In this document: positions 60,604 to 64,000 of the stretch, in pieces
Layout of the letters: every line of letters begins with the position of its first letter
Numbering within the stretch: the first letter of the stretch is position 1
DNA from: Mimachlamys varia
Lineage: Eukaryota; Mollusca; Bivalvia; Pectinida; Pectinidae
Assembly: GCA_947623455.1 (NCBI GenBank)
Contig: OX392538.1
Coordinates: forward strand, 7,068,001-7,132,000
Length of the DNA: 64,000 nt
Direction of reading: 5' to 3'
Notes under the pieces: generated by a model
The model's database searches: none
Told to the model about the DNA's origin: nothing
Seen by the model: the letters and a program-made list of their open reading frames with translations, nothing else
Program-made: the position numbers and the translations under genes

Positions 60604-62130
60604 GGTGGCAAAGGACTGCTAGGAAAACGTATGTTCTAACAATGGCTTACTTCAGTTAAATGGGCACTGAATGCAGTACCGTATGACAAATTGTATAAAT
60701 ATTGATATCAGAAAAAAGTGGCACTGCATTTCTTTCAGACCCTCAAACAATGAAACCGGGAGATATGCGATCGAGCTGAAATTCTAATTGATGATTTGAG
60801 AATTTTGTTTCAATAGCAGCATAAACAAAAACACTAAATTAGAGAAAAAATATTTATCAGTTAAATTCTAGAAATGGAAGTATGATATTGTAACTAGAAC
60901 AGATATGGGGTTGGGTAATACTTTAAGCTGTCAATATAGATACATATACATAAATAAGCGGCAGTGTGGATCTATTTATTAAAATGTGTCCTTTGAACTC
61001 TCTGGTATAGCTTCCGGTCTGTGCAAATGCGGTGCATGGCACTACTAAAATCCTGTCATCCTGTTGGCAGACTATTACTTCCCCGTGTCCTATAAGTAGA
61101 TTACCAGAGCGAAATGACGTGACTGTCAATCAACCGGAAGTATTTACATTGTTAGAGACGTGGGTTTGATAATATGGCCGATAAACTTGTGTTGCTAGTC
61201 AGTTCTGTTGTTATCTAATAACGATCGTAAAAGTCGTATTTCTGGTACTTAAAGCATGTTCTCTAAACCATGCAGCCTCTTAACATTCGAGTACATAATA
61301 GTTAATGATGAGTGTTAAAACAATAAGGAAATAATTTTTTCCAACTTATCTCAATTACTCTAATTGGTCCGGATTGATATGAGGAGAGGATAGTATTTAA
61401 ATGTGGAGGACCACAGACCCGGACAAGTCCTACATGTTAAGCTTAACACTTGTCCTGTTTTTATATCAATAATTATCTCCCTTGTGTTTATCTTCACCGT
61501 CTTCGGAAATCGTTCTGCGAATGAGCAGACGAATGACCATCTAGAAGATCATTACTGTGTGTTACAGCAGATAGTTTGTCGGGAAAATTACGAAATAAAG
61601 AACATACACAAAAATAAAATTCAACTCTTTCTGACAATGTCATAAGCTTATTATTTTTACTTGTTTATTTTGGTTAGACATACTGCAAACCAGCAGAAAG
61701 GTATTAAAATCAATTAACACGAATTATATCTTTTTATAATTTCTTTGAAAAATCAATGGTCCAACACTGAGTCACCTACTCGATTACTGCATCATAGAAT
61801 TCCGATTGCACGTGACATCCCGGAGTCTACCAACGTAATGCAAATGAGGTCAAACATACACCAAACAATGAAAATAGGTTGACACTTATTGAAAATATGT
61901 AGATAATTTTGAAATACAACGTATATACTATAATAACCAATACTAGTGTTGATGTGTTGTTTAATGTTCGAATAAGCTATGGCATGGTGGCAGCTTTAAG
62001 TATTTGTAATCTGGTGTAATTTGTTAACACAATGAGGGATGCTACTTCGGTAGCTCAGAGATGTAGACACAAGTGTTTACTTCCGGTTTGACAAACAGGA
62101 AGTACCTAAGACAATACCTATGTGTATTGA
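60604..62130. other. Intergenic with scattered CCGGAAGT-type words
   Basis: ACTTCCGG/CCGGAAGT words (ETS-like) occur at about 61011, 61133 and 62082. A 68-codon minus frame at 60923-61129 is more GC-rich than its surroundings but has no recognised family. No gene called. Confidence 0.4.
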
Positions 62131-62137
62131 TCAGAAT

Positions 62138-62345
62138 CACAGGGGCCTGAAACATTGTTAAGCTAGTTTTCGACAAATTTTAAAGGTAATGTGTTTAGAG
62201 TAACTTAAGTGGACAATTCTAAACTCCTTACCCGATCGGAGGAAATCCGGTGTTATAGTACGTTCTCACTCCCTCTGAGCTAATTTTAATCAGATTGCAC
62301 CAAACCAAACTACATATGTAGCAGTAACAAATGCTCATGCCCCTG
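62138..62345. mobile_element. Diverged relative of the 60.4 kb MITE
   Basis: It begins CACAGGGGCCTG, then AAGCTAGTTTT and GTGTTTAGAGTAA, and ends GCAGTAACAAATGCTCATGC, parallel to both arms of the 60357-60597 element. The middle differs. Confidence 0.6.
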
Positions 62346-62394
62346 AGATCAGAATGTCGCGATCCTGTCAGAGTAAAACAACCTATGTTTGTGG

Positions 62395-62600
62395 TTACTT
62401 TGGTTGGTTTTTGTTTAACGTCTTATTAATAGCCATGGTCATTTTAGGAGGTGCCAGGTTTCGGTGTTGGAGGGAAGCCGGAGTTCCATGATACATACCT
62501 CCGACCAATGATCGGTACCGTGCACGGACTGTCTCATGTAGGCCTCGAATCCATGACCCAGGGGTGGAGGGCTTGTGGTGGCTGGTCATGTGTGTTTTCA
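62395..62600 (+). mobile_element. Molluscan SINE-like interspersed repeat, fragment
   Basis: TTTGTTTAACGTC-TATTAA-AGCCATGGTCATTT, then GGAGGTGCCAGGTTTCGGTG, GGAAGCCGGAGT and, further on, CCAGGGGTGGAGGGCTTGTG, match a repeat I recognise as widespread in bivalve genomes. The tRNA-like end is missing. Family name not assigned. Confidence 0.6.
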
Positions 62601-62649
62601 AATGTTTGAAACACGGTTTCATTATCCATAATAAACAACGAAATGCCTT

Positions 62650-63575
62650 GTCAGTTTGAGCAGTGTCAGTTTGATATCACTGTCAGTTTGATATTACTGT
62701 CAGTTTGATATCACTGTCAGTTTGATATCATTGTCAGTTTGATATCACTGTCAGTTTGATATCACTGTCAGATTGATATCACGGCCAGTTTGATATCAAT
62801 GTCAGTTTAATATCACTGTCAGTTTGAGCACTGTCAGTTTGATATCACTGTCAGTTTGATATCACTGTTAGTTTGATATCACTGTCAGTTTGATATCACT
62901 GTCAGTTTGATATCACTGTCGGTTTGATATCACTGTTAGTTTGATATCACGGTCAGTTTGATATCAGTGTCAGTTTGATATCACTGTCAGTTTGATATCA
63001 CTGTCGGTTTGATATCACTGTCAGTTTGATATCATTGTCAGTTTGATATCACTGTCAGTTTGATATCATTGTCAGTTTGATATCACTGTCAGTTTAATAT
63101 CACTGTCAGTTTGATATCACGGCCAGTTTGATATCACTGTCAGTTTAATATCACTGTCAGTTTGATATCACGGCCAGTTTGATATCACTGTCAGTTTGAT
63201 ATCACTGTCAGTTTGAGCACTGTCAGTTTGATATCACTGTCAGTTTGATATCACTGTTAGTTTGATATCACTGTCAGTTTGATATCACTGTCGGTTTGAT
63301 ATCACTGTTAGTTTGATCACGGTCAGTTTGAGCAGTGTCAGTTTGATATCACTGTCAGTTCGATATCACTGTCAGTTTGATATCACTGTCAGTTTGATAT
63401 CACGGTCAGTTTGAGCAGTGTCAGTTTGATATCACTGTCGGTTTAATATCACTGTCAGGTTGATATCACTGTCAGGTTGATATCACTGTCAGTTTGATAT
63501 CACTGTCAGTAAGATATCGCTGTCAGTTTTATATCACTATCAGTTTGATATCACTGTCAGTTTGATATCACTGAT
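62650..63575 (+). repeat. 17-bp minisatellite, ACTGTCAGTTTGATATC
   Basis: About 54 copies, most keeping the GATATC palindrome, with occasional shorter units (CAGTTTGAGCAGTGT). Variants ACGGCCAGT and ACTGTTAGT recur. The right edge abuts a possible exon at 63578. Confidence 0.95.
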
Positions 63576-63577
63576 AC

Positions 63578-63642
63578 CGTTAGTTCCCGACATTGTTGCA
63601 AACTCGATATCTTTTGATGGATTGAATGCAATAGAGGTTCCG
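63578..63642 (-). CDS. Possible WD40-like exon of a second minus-strand gene
   Basis: On the minus strand, AAAATATCTAG|C ... AACG|GTATCA encloses 65 nt reading GTSIAFNPSKDIEFATMSGTN, one base over at each end. The pattern xSIAFNPxxxxxFAT-x(2-4)-G resembles the middle strands of a WD40 repeat. The donor is weak and there is no neighbouring exon in the window to confirm it. No gene assigned. Confidence 0.3.
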
Positions 63643-63906
63643 CTAGATATTTTAGATGACAGATAGCAATGGGTTTTTATTAGAAGATTGAGCGAACTCG
63701 CAATCTTGAGGAGGATGAAATTGGAAAATGAATTATTATTGCTCTGTTCGTTTCCCCGCAAACACTATATATTTATGTTGAGTGAAATGTTTGGTAATGG
63801 GCTTTTTATCGATAATACATACTAGTCCATGTTCATTCTCAAAACTATATACTAGTATCTTAGCAACATTGAAGGTTCTAGCTGTTTGTTTCATCTCGGA
63901 TAAAAC

Positions 63907-63922
63907 CATCGTCGGAAACCAA
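63907..63922 (+). mobile_element. Related terminal sequence of the 48.5 kb palindrome family
   Basis: CCATCGTCGGAAACC repeats the end of the 48502-48582 element. The following bases (AAGACACGCTGC) only partly resemble it, and no opposite arm is seen before the window ends. Confidence 0.45.
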
Positions 63923-64000
63923 CAAGACACGCTGCCTTTGCCGTTTAAAGCGGGACGTTATAAATTAGCAACATCCGACTTCAAAACTGTCAATTTTACT

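Noticed and set aside
61403..61645. 80-codon plus-strand frame with a hydrophobic stretch
   Set aside because: No ATG at its start, AT-rich, no recognised family, no splice context that supports it.

Overview
The window looks like nuclear DNA of a bivalve mollusc (lineage inferred, not proven). It is AT-rich, its one clear gene is split into many small GT-AG exons, and it carries interspersed repeats I associate with bivalves: a 38.7-40.2 kb element ending in a GGACGGACGGACG run, and an oyster/scallop-type SINE-like block at 62.4 kb. There are no bacterial operons, rRNAs or CRISPR arrays.

Almost the whole window is one gene: a complete integrin alpha subunit on the minus strand, from the start codon at 57728 to the stop at 7505. 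I could join 21 exons (20 if a doubtful 15-nt microexon is left out) with every reading phase matching. This gives a protein of 1013 (or 1008) residues: signal peptide, seven-bladed FG-GAP propeller with three calcium loops in blades 5-7, thigh and calf domains, one membrane helix and a GFFKR cytoplasmic tail. There is no inserted I domain. The style is closest to vertebrate alpha4/alpha9, judged by eye. A poly(A) signal lies at 7315-7320.

About 50 kb of gene encodes 3 kb of message, and the introns are loaded with unrelated minisatellites. In gene order these are: a 19-bp array of about 7.2 kb in intron 1, containing a 3.4 kb duplication, plus a 46-bp array; a 41-bp array in intron 9; 60-bp and 54-bp arrays in intron 11; a 29-bp array in intron 15; and a 4.4 kb array in intron 17. 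The intron 15 array is the most striking: its unit is a copy of the exon 15/intron 15 junction, so it repeats a 5' splice site about 48 times.

Mobile-element debris fills much of the rest: a decayed Ty3/Gypsy-type gag with a tRNA-Leu primer-binding site (45.4-46.8 kb), several fragments of one reverse-transcriptase-related repeat family, a fold-back MITE with target-site duplication (60.36-60.60 kb), an 81-bp near-perfect palindrome with a 9-bp target duplication (48.5 kb), and a cluster of AT palindromes (46.9-47.6 kb).

Upstream of the integrin (57.8-64 kb) no complete gene is visible. A possible WD40-type exon of a second minus-strand gene lies at 63578-63642, beside another minisatellite. 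Downstream (1-7.3 kb) holds only short repeats and no convincing gene.
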